A stretch of 64,000 bases of DNA from Hippophae tibetana. Lineage: Eukaryota > Streptophyta > Magnoliopsida > Rosales > Elaeagnaceae. This document shows positions 23,878 through 34,799 of this stretch, piece by piece. Both the position numbers and the translations under genes were made by a program. The notes under the pieces were generated by a model that saw only the letters and a list, made by a program, of their open reading frames with translations, was not told the origin of the DNA and searched no databases. Numbering within the stretch: position 1 is the stretch's first letter; each line of letters begins with the position of its first letter. The stretch is taken from contig CM072811.1 of NCBI GenBank assembly GCA_037013495.1, positions 40,005,452-40,069,451 of the forward strand. Reading direction: 5' to 3'.

Positions 23878-24493
23878 CTTTGAACCTGTTTTGGAGAAAT
23901 TCTCTACTTAGAAAATCTGGTAATGAATTATTTTCTCCTCTGATAAATTCAATATCAAAATCAAAATACTTAATAATGCTTCCCTTCTCGCAAAAATTTG
24001 TTTTTATGCAATATTTATTAACATCTTTTAATAAAATTTCTTTTGTAGATTTGCAATCACTTCTTAATAAAAAAAATTGATTTAATAAATCTGATTGAAA
24101 TTTTGAAATACAAAGTACAATGGAAAGTACTTCATTTTTGAAAGTAGAATAATTCTTTTGACAATCATTCCAATGGCCAGAGATAAACTGAACAATCTCT
24201 TCAATTCCATTTTGGACTTGTTTTAATATCCCACTGTAGTTGAGTTCACTGGCATCAGATTCTATTATCTTTGGAAGTTTTGGATCAGCAAGAGGTAAAT
24301 AGGGAATGTTTTGGACTTGTGTTATTATTTTTTGCACAATTTTTGTGTGTTCATCTATCCATGGCTCATGTGTTGTTTTGAGCCGGTTGTGTAATGGCTT
24401 TTCCAATCTATTGATATTTGGATATAAATTTAATACGTAGTTTAAGCTACCAAGGAATCTTTGTAGCTGGGTTTTGAGTGGAATATTTGCCAA
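23870..24493 (-). pseudogene. RT connection-RNase H, copy C
   Basis: Open for 207 codons. It starts at the deletion junction with KTQLQRFLGSLNYV (end of RT thumb), then runs through RNase H: ESDASELNYSG (catalytic Asp), FISGHWNDCQKNYSTFKNE, and FIREENNSLPDF-type ending FIRGENNSLPDFLSR. It keeps most RNase H motifs and ends at the normal ORF1 stop. This is the best-preserved RNase H in the window, but it has lost the upstream RT palm. Confidence 0.85.
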
Positions 24494-24499
24494 AAGCCT

Positions 24500-24709
24500 A
24501 ATTTCATATCAAACTTTGAGAATATTGATGATGAATATAATTTTTGGAGCAAATCCTTTTAGTTTGGAATAGGGTATCTAATCCATTTTAAGGCTTGGTT
24601 CAAAGGTTTATAATTGATGACTAGCCGAGGAGTTCCTCTTTCAATCTCGGTTAATTTGTTGACATAGAAAGCCGCATAGCTCCACGACGATCTGGATTTT
24701 CAAATCAGA
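24500..24709 (-). pseudogene. Reverse transcriptase fingers fragment, copy C
   Basis: Minus-strand block with SSWSYAAFYVNK, GTPRLVINYKPLN and SKFDMK, typical of the caulimovirid RT fingers and start of the palm. It is bounded by deletion junctions on both sides (about 24710 and about 24490). Stops are present. Confidence 0.8.
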
Positions 24710-25079
24710 TTGCTAAGAATACTAAGATCCTGTGATAGTTTTTGGGTTGATTTTGAAGTTATTGGTGACTCAGGAGCAACTAGCCCTATTTTGTTTGAAA
24801 ACTGGTCTTCTAATTGGGACCTAAGGATACTATTCTAATTTTGAAGCTTTCCAAAATTTGATGTTATTTCTTCCTGGCTGGTTTGGATACCTGGAAGGGT
24901 TTGAAGATAGGGTTTTTAACCTTGCTATCTATGGTTTGATAGGAGGTAGAGGAAATATCTATTCTTAGATTTTTCTCTATTATTACAAGTTATTTACCTA
25001 AAGTATTAGGTTGATGTTGGTGAAATTATTCTAGGTAATAATGTTTTTAATGTTAGTTGTCTGGTTCTCTTGAGGGTTC

Positions 25080-26256
25080 TTAAGAGGGAAGGCTTCTACC
25101 TGACTATCCTTATAAGTGATGATGATAGGTCTTAATAAAGGATGTTCAGCTTCAACTGAACCATCTGGAGTTTCCCATACGGGTAACTTCTTTTTAATAT
25201 TAAGCACGTTAAGTGAATTAATAGGTTCATTTATTCTTCTAATAACCTATCGAAGTGAGCTTTGGTGACATCATTGGACTAATTTTTGAAAAAGTTTTGA
25301 GTTGTGGGTTTATAGCTATTGGTTCTCTAGCTAAAGGTTCTAAAGTTTCATTTTCTAGAGGCATATCGAAGTTAGCTTCTGTGAAATCCGAAACACTAAT
25401 TCATGGGAATTTCTTATAATATGGAACTATAGCTATAGGTTTTATAACTATGGGTTCTACAATAATGTTGACTAGTTTAGGGTCAATTTGAACTATAGGT
25501 GTAACTATCCGTTCGAGTTTTGGATCTTCTACGATAACTGGTAGGTTGCCTATTAAGACCTTTAAAGGTTTAACTAAGTCAACAGGTATTTCCGTTTGGA
25601 CTAACTTAGGGTCAACTTGTGATACCATGATAACCTGTTCAGGGTTAACTATTGATGAAGTTTCAACTATGTTATCCTATAAGAATAATAATGTGATCTG
25701 GTAATATTTCTACTGGTTTTTCTGACCTAGGTTTTTCTCTATGGGTCTTAGTAGAAACGTTTGTTTGATACATGTATGGAGAGTCTAGACCTTTGGTTGC
25801 CCTATAGATCTCTAACCAATCCAGGAATGATGTATTAGAATTATGTTCTTTAACATAACGCTCATGTTTCCTAAAGCAGCTAGCCCTAGATTATTCTGAG
25901 TGTGTTTTAAAGAACCAATGTTTAATTCTTTTATTATGTGGATAATCTAAATCTAGAAGTAGGATCTCTATGTCTAATAATTCATCTTCCATGGTTAATA
26001 CGTTTAACTCATTCATCCTAACTTGTTTGCTAGGTGTTGTGAATTGAGTTGGTATTGCAGGGTATATAGGTGATAATTGAGGTGAATCACTCATCTCAGA
26101 GTTGTCAATAGTGTAAACTGGTCTGGGTACTGATGTACTACATTCTACTCTTTTTAGTTTTGTTTTCCTAAGGATGTCTAAGGTTGATAACCTAGGGTTT
26201 GTTTTGAGTGGTAAATCCCCAGATGAAAATTCAGTGGCACTCGAATAGCATCTCAT
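25080..26256 (-). pseudogene. ORF1 linker region, copy C
   Basis: Open 26256-25891 (LPLKTNPRLSTLDIL; S/P-rich) and 25628-25401 (MVSQVDPK, VIVEDPK, VQIDPK repeats). Joins movement protein to coat protein. The part 25990-25860 is the reference showing where the gypsy LTR entered copy A. Confidence 0.75.
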
Positions 26257-26299
26257 TGATGAGGATCTATTGAATCCTATTTCAATATTTCCATTTTTA

Positions 26300-27136
26300 T
26301 AATTTATTATTTTTGTAAGTTCTGTATTTTGAACAGGTTCTTCCGGATGATCTTTTTCATAAATTGGTTGGGGAATTTATTTCAAAAGCCATCTATTTGT
26401 GAAAATAACATTATCCCAACTTATTGGCCTATGGTTAGTAATGTTTGATCTAGAAAGATCAATTTGTAATAAAATGGTTTCTCCTTTCTCAAAGTTATGA
26501 ATGTTCCTAGTGTCCCAAGTGGACGTCATAATTTTGTAATGAACTATATATAGTAAAGCTATTGGAATTGTTCCTGGTAAAACTTTAGAATTATGAGTTA
26601 GGATTTGGAGTGTTAATGATTTTAATATGTGAGTATCTTTTAAAGATACTATGAAATTTGGGAAGCAATTAAAAGATACTGGTCCTAAGCCTAAGCTTGT
26701 TTCTACCGTACCTAATAAAGATTCCTTAAATTCGTTAATCTAGCATCCCTGAGGACTGCCAGAATTGATGAACTTAACCTTGTTCGGGTTAAGGGTCTTA
26801 ATCCAATCTGGACTAAACCGAAATGAACATACTTGAAATATTTTTCAAATTTTTTTGTAATGATTCATTTGAAAGAAGTTAAATTATTTCAAAAGGTAAT
26901 GAAAGTTGAAGATCTCTTTCTTCAGTTTTAATGATGTAATCAGTTTTGAAAAGATTTATCATCCTTGATTAATAAATTTGGTTCTTATTGATCTTTGGAG
27001 TCTTCCAATGATCAATAGATTTTTGAAAATTTTCAATAGTAACTTCGTTATTATTGGTAATGTAATACTTTTTCGAAGAAGATGATGAATTTTTGTTTAA
27101 TAATGGCGATGATGCTGAAAAGCTCTGTTTTGACAT
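26300..27136 (-). pseudogene. Movement protein region, copy C
   Basis: The ATG 27136-27134 begins MSKQSFSASSP, like copy D's MSHKIFSASSP. The 30K-type movement protein blocks are recognisable but in several frames with numerous stops (for example the TAA after NQIY). Leader and ATG are better preserved than the body. Confidence 0.75.
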
Positions 27137-27618
27137 TTTTAAGTTTTAATTTTAATTTAAAGTTTGTAAATAATTTGAAAACTAATTATCAACATAACAT
27201 GTATAGCATGGTACATCTGATTCTTAACATATAAATTGCAATCTACTAATAATAAGCAAGATACAAAGATTCAAATCATGAAATTTGAACTACGAATTAT
27301 ATATTAAATAAATCATATATGAAGCATTTAACATTGAATTTCTTGTTCTATCTTTTATAAGAATACTTATGACTTATAACACTTATGTAATAGAATAGGT
27401 CATTTGCTAAACCACTGGCACATATAAGGTATTATTGCCCTAAACACCTTTCACACGGCTTAAACGGGACTTACAACCCTTCATCCGGATCCATGCATAA
27501 ATGCAGCAACCTTACTTACTCTATTATTATGAACAGTTAAGTCATATGTATTAGTACAAGTTAGTACTGAAAGGTAGAGATGAAAGTAGAGAACAATACT
27601 TATAAATATTAACATCTG
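27137..27618 (-). promoter_or_regulatory. Pararetrovirus leader, copy C
   Basis: Reverse complement of the copy B/D leader, including the conserved block at 27500-27350. The outer end (27618-27590, atatatgcagatgttaatatt in viral sense) lies only about 10 bases from the primer site of copy D, which faces the other way. Confidence 0.7.
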
Positions 27619-27628
27619 CATATATATA

Positions 27629-27642
27629 TGGTATCATAGCCA
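27629..27642 (+). other. tRNA-Met primer-binding site, copy D
   Basis: TGGTATCATAGCCA matches the complement of the plant initiator tRNA-Met 3' end (TGGTATCAGAGCCA) with one mismatch. In caulimovirids this site primes minus-strand DNA synthesis and defines nucleotide 1 of the genome. Copy D starts exactly here. Confidence 0.75.
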
Positions 27643-28168
27643 AAGGGTTAATTTAAATGATTAATACATGCAGTAGTTAATATTCATTAGTATTGTTCTC
27701 TGACTTTCAATTAGTCTCATCTCCCCTTTTAGTACTACCTTGTACTAATACATATGACTTAACTGTTCACTCTAATAGAAGAGGTAAGGTTGCTGCAGTA
27801 ATGCATAGATCCGGATGAATGATTGTAAGTCCCGCTTAAGCCATGTGAAAGGTGTACAGGGCATTAATACCTTATAAATACCGATGGTTTAGCAAATGAC
27901 CAATTCTATTAGGTAAGTGTTATAAGTTATAGGTATTCTTATAAGAGATAGAAAAAGAACTTAAATGTTAAATACTTTATGCATTGATTATTTAAAAAAA
28001 TTCCATGACTCAAAATTCATGACTTATACTCTGTATCTTGTTTGTTATTAATAGATTTGCAATTTATTTGTTAAGAATCGTATTTACCATGTAATACATA
28101 TTATATTGATGATTAGTTTTAACTATATTTGTTTACAGTTTAAATTTAATTTTTCTTTTAACTTAAAC
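27643..28168 (+). promoter_or_regulatory. Pararetrovirus leader, copy D
   Basis: About 525 bp non-coding leader between the primer site and the ORF1 ATG. It holds the block conserved in copies B and C (27810-27955) and several short upstream ATGs, as is usual for caulimovirid leaders that rely on shunting. Confidence 0.65.
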
Positions 28169-29330
28169 ATGTCACATAAAATCTTTTCAGCATCATCACC
28201 TTTATTACATAAAACTTCATCATCTTCTTCAAAGAAGTCTTATATTACTAATAGTAATGAAGTTACTATTGAAAATTTTGAAAAATCTATTGATCGTTGG
28301 AAAGTTCCAAACATCAATAAAAACCAAATTTATCAAACAAAAATGATGAATCTTTTCAAAATAGATTACATCATTAAAACTGAAGAAAGAGATCTTCAAC
28401 TCTCATTACCTTTTGAATTAATCCAACTTCTTTCAAAAGAATCATTACAAAAACATTTTGATAAAAAATTCAAGTATGTTCATATAGGCCTAGTCCAGAT
28501 TGGATTAAGACCTTTAACCCGACTAGGGTTAAGTTCATCAATTCTAGCAGTCTTAAGGGATGCTAGATTAACAAATTTCAAGGAATCTTTATTAGGAATG
28601 GTAGAAACAGGTTTATGTTTAGGACCTATTTCCTTTAACTGTTTTCCAGATATAGTAGTATCTCTAAGAGATCCTCAGATATTAAAACCATTAACACTTC
28701 AAATTCAAACTCATAATACTAATGTTTTACCGGAAACCATAACAGTAGCCTTATTATTTAGAGTCCATTATAAGATAATGACGTCCACTTGGGACATTAA
28801 AAATATTCATAACTCCGCTAAAGGAGAAACCATTTTATTATAGACAGACTTGTCTAGATCAAACATTACAATCCCTAGACCAATAAGTTGGGATAGTGTA
28901 GTATACCCAGATAGGTGGCTATTAAAAGGAATTTCCCAGCCAACATCTGAAAACCATCAATAGGAAGTAGCTGAACAAAATACAGAACTTTCTGAAATAA
29001 TAAAATATAAGAATGGAAATATTGAAATACGATTCAATAGATCTTCATCAATGAGATGCTCTTTGAGCACCTCTGACTTTTCATCAATGTATTTACCTCT
29101 CAAAACGAATCCTAGGTTATCAACCTCATATTTACTTAGGAAAAAAAACTCAAAGGAGTAGACTGTAGTACATAAGTACCCAGACCAGTTTACACTATTG
29201 ATTCTGAGATTAACGAATCACCTCAGTTATCACCCATATTTCCTTTATCACCAACTCAATCCCTAGCACCTAGCCAAGAACCTAGGATAAATGAGTTAAA
29301 TTTATTAACGGTAGATAATGAAGAATCTTG
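28169..29330 (+). pseudogene. Movement protein region, copy D
   Basis: The start was chosen at ATG 28169 (MSHKIFSASS), which corresponds to the ATG of copies B and C; in-frame sequence upstream is leader. Open to TAG 28841, about 224 codons. 30K movement protein blocks: EVTIENFEKS, DYIIKTEERDLQLSLP, GLVQIGLRPLTRLGLSSSIL, SLLGMVETGLCLGPISFNC, and MTSTWDIKN near the end. After the stop, homologous sequence continues (SRSNITIPRPISWD), so the stop is a nonsense mutation in the polyprotein. The Ser-rich N-terminus (residues 7-22) is conserved. Confidence 0.85.
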
Positions 29331-30222
29331 GGAAGAGAAAATCCTTAGAACAGATCTAAACCTACCAAATAAAAAAAAATTAAACATTGGTTCTTTAAAA
29401 CACATCTAGAACATTCTAGGGCTAGTTGCTTTAGGAAACATGAGCGTTATATTAAAGAACACAATAAAAATATAAAAAAATCGAATGGTTAGAAATCTAT
29501 AGGGCAACCAAAGGATTAGAATCCTCATTCGTACAACAAAAGAAACATACGGAACATGAACATAGGATAAACCATAAACATGTAGAAACATTACAAGATC
29601 ACATTGTTACCCTTACCCAGGATAACATAGTTAAAACCTCACCATCAATAGTTAGCCCTGAGTAGGTTAGCAAGATATCATTAGTTGACCTTGAGTCTAA
29701 TAAAACAGTAGAACCTGTTGACTTAGTCAAACCATCAACGGTCTAAATAGTAACCTACCAGTTACTATTCAGGATCCATTACCAGAACCTATAGTTAAAC
29801 CTATAGTTCATATTGACCCTAAACCAGTCAACATTACAGTAGAACCAATAATCATAGAAACTATAGCTATAGTTCCACAATACAAAACATTTCCATCAAT
29901 TAGTGTCTCGGAGGTCATAGAATCTGACTTTGATATGCTTTTAAAACCTATAAAGTCTCTAGCTAGTACACCAATAGCTTCAATTCCACAACTCAAAACC
30001 TTTTTAGAAATTAAACCTAGCAAAATCACATTAGCTGACTTTGATAAGTTTTTAGAAGAAACAGATGATCTTATTAACGAGGTTAATATGATCAAAAAAA
30101 AGAAATTACCCGTATGGGAAACTCCAGATGGTTCAGTCGAAGCTGAACATCCTCCACTAAGACCTATTACCATCCCCTACCAGGATAGTCAAGTAGAAGC
30201 CTTTCCTCTTAAGAACCCTTAA
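29330..30222 (+). pseudogene. V/I/P-rich linker, copy D
   Basis: Linker with the DPK/VEP repeats as in copies B and C, broken by stops at about 29660 and 29745. The open end 29935-30222 has SEVIESDFDML-like and KLPVWETPDG blocks, the latter conserved in copies A, B and C. Confidence 0.7.
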
Positions 30223-31370
30223 GAGAACCAGGCAACCAACCTCAAAAACATAGTTACCCAAAATAACTATACCAACATAAACCTAAATACTTTAGGAAAA
30301 CAATTAATCAAGATAAAGAAAAATCTAAAACTAGATATACCATCTACCTCTAACCAGATAACAGATAGGATAGTTAAGAACCCTATCTTCAAACCCTTCC
30401 AAGTCTCCAAACCCGCCCAGGAAGAAATAACATCAAAATTTGAAAAACTTCAAAATTGGAATAACACCCTTAGATCCCAATTAGAAGACCAATTTTCAAA
30501 CAAAATAGGACTAGTTGTTCCCGAGTCACCAGTGACTTCAAAATCAACCCACAAACCATTACAGGATCTTAGTATTATTAGTAAACTAGGATCTAATATA
30601 TCATCTGAGGATAGTTCCCAGGAAACATTTTTTGAACCAACTCCTCACCTTCAAAAATTAGCTTGGCAAGAACCTAGCATAGTTAGGTACCCATATACCA
30701 TAGGTACCCAACCTAGTCAGGTAACCCAATCTAAGTATAATGCGTCTTCTATCTATGTTTGGAACATTGATGGAATGCTTGATCATGAGATATTAAATAT
30801 CTTACAGCAAATGAAAATGGTGTCAAATTCTTATAAAACCCAAATTGGTACAACTGATAAAATAGTTGTTGAATTATTAATAGCTGGCTTCTAAGGCCAA
30901 CTAAAAGAATGGTGGGATCATCATCTTTCAAAACAACAACAGTTAGATATCTACAATGCAATATTAATTAATGAGTGTGGTATCTCCATACTTTCCCATC
31001 AAGGAGCTCCTATACAGGATGTAGTCTCCACTCTACTCTTTACCATTTCACATCATTTTATGGGGGATCCATCCCATTTAAAGGATAAAAACGTTGATCT
31101 TCTTTCTAACATAAAATGTAGGAAGATGAGTGATTTTCAAAACTATAAAACTACATTTCTGTCTAGAGTTATGTTAAGATATGACTCTATTCAACCATTC
31201 TGGAAGGAGAAATTCTTATCTGGACTTCCTCCACTATTAGGTGAGAAAACCAGAAACAAAATCCTTGAAACTTATGGGAATCATATCATCCCATATGATC
31301 AACTGACCTATGGTCAATTAATCATTTTTTTTCTCAAAACTAGGGTCTTCAAATTTGTCAAGATTTGAAA
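30223..31370 (+). pseudogene. Coat protein core, copy D
   Basis: Capsid core that would package the genome. Open pieces 30532-30894 (KLAWQEPSIVRYPYTIGTQP, then a WNIDGMLDHEI block) and 31060-31368 (CRKMSDFQNYKTTF, LPPLLGEKTRNKILE). A stop at 30892 and a frame change before 31060 separate them. It is gag-like in shape: a helical domain followed by a basic region and zinc knuckle. Confidence 0.8.
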
Positions 31371-32103
31371 ATCCAAAAACAAATGAAATTGGAACTCAAA
31401 GTTTCCAAAAGAGAAATTGGATCATTCTGCAAACAGTTTGATGGCAATCTCCCTATTGAAAACACCTGCAAGGGAACTTGTAGTAAAACAAAATCAAAAC
31501 CTTATAAGGAATCTCATAAAACTTATAAGAAAACAAGAAAACCAATCTTTGAAAAGAGAATGAATTTTTATAAAAAAACCTTATAAGAAATTTTTTAATA
31601 AGGAATCAAACCAACATAAAAAACCCTTTAAGATTTTTAAAGAGTTTAAATTTTATAAATGTGGCAAGAAAGGTCACACTACAATATTTTGCAAAATTTC
31701 TAAAAAACTTCACGAATTGAAACTCGAAGAAGACACATTTTCCAAAATATCTGCCCTAATGATAGATACATCCTCATCATCATCTGAGTCTGAACAATGG
31801 ACAGATGAAGGATCAAATCCCCAGGATGATGAACTTGCAACCAGCAATTCGGATTCCTCTGATAAAAATATTAATGTATTAACTAAGAACGAAGATGAAC
31901 AACTTCAAGAAACAATCCTTAAGTTAAATGATCCATCAATAACCAAACTTTACGTAGAATACCTAAGTACATGTTTGGCCAAATCACAATCCATTAAAAG
32001 AAATTATGAACTTCCAAATACCAGCACAGGCTATTACAACCTCATTGTTGTTCTGGAACGAAAAACAAAGTTATCACACCAGAAAGTCAAATTCAAGACT
32101 TAA
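31365..32103 (+). pseudogene. Coat protein zinc-knuckle and acidic tail, copy D
   Basis: Basic K-rich region (31365-31586), then FYKCGKKGHTTIFCK at about 31650-31695, where the first Cys of the CCHC knuckle is Phe (TGT to TTT). The acidic Ser-rich tail is open at 31717-32103 (SSSSESEQWTDEG, DDELATSNSDSSD). A frame change near 31575 separates the two halves. Confidence 0.8.
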
Positions 32104-32199
32104 AAATTGAAATCAAAACTATTAAACTGGAACTCCACCAGCTTAAAAAAAATAAAAGAATATGATATTAAGTTTCAACTACTTAATAATGGGGAAAAA

Positions 32200-32610
32200 T
32201 ATCAACTTATGTAAGTGATTCTGATGATGATCTTGCTCAAAATAATCAAGAAATCCAAAACTTGAGAAAGATTACCACCAGGAAATATAAAATTAAGATA
32301 ACTTTAATATTTCCTGATGAATCAAAACTAGAAACCATTGCCTTGTTTGACACAGGAGCTGATCTTAATTGCATCACACCATAAATAGTCTCCAGAAGGT
32401 TTTACAAACCAACTGAAGAACAACTTAATTCAGCCAATAAATCTCAAATGAGTATTATTGGGAAAACTAAGGTATCCATTCAAAAAGGATTATACCTTAT
32501 CAAAACTCCATTTGTTATAGTATCCGACATAGGCTACTCTGTCATATTAGGTACTCCCTTTATGGATATCATTACCCCATATTCTGTTAAACATAACAGG
32601 ATTTCTTTCA
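32200..32610 (+). pseudogene. Aspartic protease region, copy D
   Basis: Contains the intact catalytic motif FDTGADLNC (32347-32373), a TAA at about 32382, then IIGKTKV and the second protease motif ILGTPFMD (about 32546-32570). It is the only copy here with the D-T-G triplet intact. The C-terminal part is in the same open frame as RT (32448-33146). Confidence 0.85.
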
Positions 32611-33440
32611 AAATAGGAAGAGAAGCCTTCAGCTTCCCTTTCATCGAAGAACCAAAAACCAGAGATCTTAATCTCATCAAAACATATTCAATCTCTCCAA
32701 AAGAGATTTATGTTCTTATAAATCATAGAGAAAAGGACCTTTTTTATCTCAAATCCAAAGTTCAATTTCATACTGTTGAAAAAGAACTTCAAATTCCAGA
32801 GATAAAAGACAAAACCTCTAAATTACAAATCTCTTTTGAGAAAGAAGTTTGCTCTAAATTACCCAGTGCATTCTGGGAAAGAAAAGAACATATGGTAAAT
32901 TTACCATATGAATCATCCTTCAATGAGAAGGATATTCCTACAAAAGCAAGGCCTATTCAAATGAATGGTGACATTGAGAAATTCTGTAGAAAGGGGATCG
33001 TTGATCTCTTATCTAAGAAACTCATATCAAAATCCAAATCGTCGTGGAGCTGTGCGGCCTTCTATGTCAACAAAGCTACCGAAATTGAGAGAGGAACTCC
33101 TCGGCTAGTCATAAATTATAAACCTTTAAATCAAGTCTTAAAATGAATTAGGTACCCTATCCCAAATAAAAAAGGACTTACTTCAAAAATTATATTCATC
33201 ATCCATATTTTCAAAGTTTGACATGAAATCAGGCTTTTGGCAAATTCAAATCGAGCCTCAACATAGGTACAAAACTAAATTCACTGTTCCATTTGAGCAA
33301 TTTGAGTGAAATGTTATGCCATTTGGGCTAAAAAACGCATCCTTTGAGTTTCAAAGGATTATGAATGATATATTCAACCCTTACTCAGAATTCTATATTG
33401 TGTACATTGATGATGTACTCATATTCTCTAAAGATGTTAA
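32611..33440 (+). pseudogene. Reverse transcriptase fingers-palm, copy D
   Basis: Open to 33146, with NLPYESSFNEKDIPTKARP, SKSSWSCAAFYVNK and GTPRLVINYKPLN; a TGA at 33144 follows and a frame change up to 33316. Then FGLKNASFEFQRIMNDIF and the intact catalytic YIDDV at about 33403-33417. Directly after IFSKDVK (33430-33443) the sequence jumps to the middle of RNase H. Confidence 0.85.
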
Positions 33441-33588
33441 AAATATTGCATTAAAACATTTTTTTGCCAAATGGAAAGCTTTATTAAGTGTCTTTGATTT
33501 TGATATTGAATTTATCAGAGGATAGAACAATTCATTGCCAGATTTTCTAAATAGAGTATTTCTCCAAAACAGGTTCCAAGATGAGTAA
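33441..33588 (+). pseudogene. RNase H C-terminal stub, copy D
   Basis: NIALKHFFAKWKALLSVFDF and IEFIRG are the last RNase H blocks, fused in frame to the RT palm by the deletion. A TAG interrupts at 33523. The normal ORF1 stop TAA is at 33586-33588, inside the ORF2 start. Confidence 0.8.
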
Positions 33589-34569
33589 AAAGCAAAAAGA
33601 AAAGAAGAAAAAGGAACCTCATCCAAAGCCTTGTATCACTAGCCTATCATCGGATAAACCAATTACTACTTGGTCCCAAGTGGCCCAAACCAAACTAGAA
33701 CTATCCTCCCAACAATCCCTAGAAGAACCATTACTAGAACTATCTCCATTAGATAGTGAATTATATCAACATATCCAAGAATGGGTACAAAACATGAAAG
33801 AATTACAAGATTCTGAGGCAATCTAAGCAGCATATTTCACTATCCCAGGGTTAGGTGCATCGTAAAAAATATTAACTCATGCCTTCAAATGTAAAGAAAA
33901 GGAAGCAATGCCTTCCAAATCAAAAATAATTCCAAAATAATCAACTGGAACAATTTCTATTCCAGAAAGGAGGATAACAACCTCTACTTATTTTCCTTAA
34001 AATGGGGCAATGGAAGTTATTCTTAAATCAAAACCAACTTCTGAGTATTTTCAAAAATAGCCAACTCAGATAGTTACAATTGTTGAAAAAAGAATTGTTT
34101 TGACCAAAACCCTTATTTAGCAATCCAAAAATTATTTGGAAAATGATTCTTTTATAGACCTTTAGCCAATTCAAAAACTCCACAATACTATCAAAGTATT
34201 TTGGAAATTACTAATAGTGTTGAATTTAAGCACTTGCATTATCCCAAATCATCACTAGTGCAGTTTTCAACTGCTAAATTGCACAAAATAATATCTCCAA
34301 TAGATTGAGGAAATGATCTAACAAGACATTGATTTTTGCAGTCAGTATTACATCTTCCATTCCACATTGTACAACATACAATTACTGGGATTTTTACTAG
34401 GTACGGTTTAATGCATTCTTTATCCAAAACAAAGATAACCAACATTCTAGGTTATTTTTCTTTGTTAACAAATATATTAATCCATCCCGATCTCCATCTG
34501 GGTTTTCTAAGTGTGAGAAATTATTTGGAAACATTAGTTCAATAGGTCTTAAAATCTGTTATGAATCTT
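33581..34569 (+). pseudogene. Pararetrovirus ORF2, copy D (3' truncated)
   Basis: ATG 33581 overlaps the ORF1 TAA by 8 bases. Open for 81 codons: a very basic N-terminus (MSKKQKEKKKKE), a Ser/Leu/Glu-rich part, and YQHIQEWVQNM. After a TAA at 33824 the homology to ORF2 continues in changing frames up to about 34569, where copy E starts on the other strand. The C-terminal third is missing. Function unknown. Confidence 0.75.
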
Positions 34570-34795
34570 AAATAACTGAGTGAGTGATGTACTGTGCAGA
34601 GATGCTATTACTATTCAATGAATAGTTCCTTGTATGACACTTGATATTGTTTAGATGTTGACTACTGTGCTAAACAGTAGATGTTTCATCATTCCAGATA
34701 AGTAATTGAATACAAAAATAGTAGTAAAGTCTTTTGATGACTCTGATGGGTTATTGATCGGGCCATTTTGGTGATAGGCCGTTGTATGGGCCAAA
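34567..34795 (-). promoter_or_regulatory. Promoter of copy E, cut at TATA
   Basis: Read on the minus strand it ends ...agcatctctgcacagta...cagttatttaag, the same core as copy B (22160-22195). The TTATTTAAG box is the last viral sequence before the junction. Upstream 'gaatagt' and 'cagtagt' motifs are shared with A and B. Confidence 0.55.
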
Positions 34796-34799
34796 TTAA

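Larger units (their letters stand above)
22356..27618 (-). mobile_element. Endogenous pararetrovirus copy C (florendovirus-like)
   Basis: Minus-strand copy: leader (27618-27137), movement protein (27136-26300), linker (26256-25080), start of coat protein (25080-24710), deletion junction at about 24710, RT fingers (24709-24500), second junction at about 24490, RNase H (24489-23870), ORF2 (23877-22426) and tandem repeats (22425-22356). The first deletion removes about 2.5 kb (rest of coat protein, zinc knuckle, protease); the second removes the RT palm with its YIDD motif. It is tail-to-tail with B and head-to-head with D. Confidence 0.9.
27629..34569 (+). mobile_element. Endogenous pararetrovirus copy D (florendovirus-like)
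   Basis: The best-preserved copy. It begins at the tRNA primer site (27629), then leader to 28168, ORF1 (28169-33588) and ORF2 from 33581, cut at about 34569 where copy E begins in the opposite direction. It retains movement protein, linker, coat protein, zinc knuckle, protease and RT fingers/palm. About 650 bp (RT thumb to mid RNase H) is deleted at 33430-33443. Movement protein, protease-RT and coat protein each keep open frames of 100-245 codons. Confidence 0.9.
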
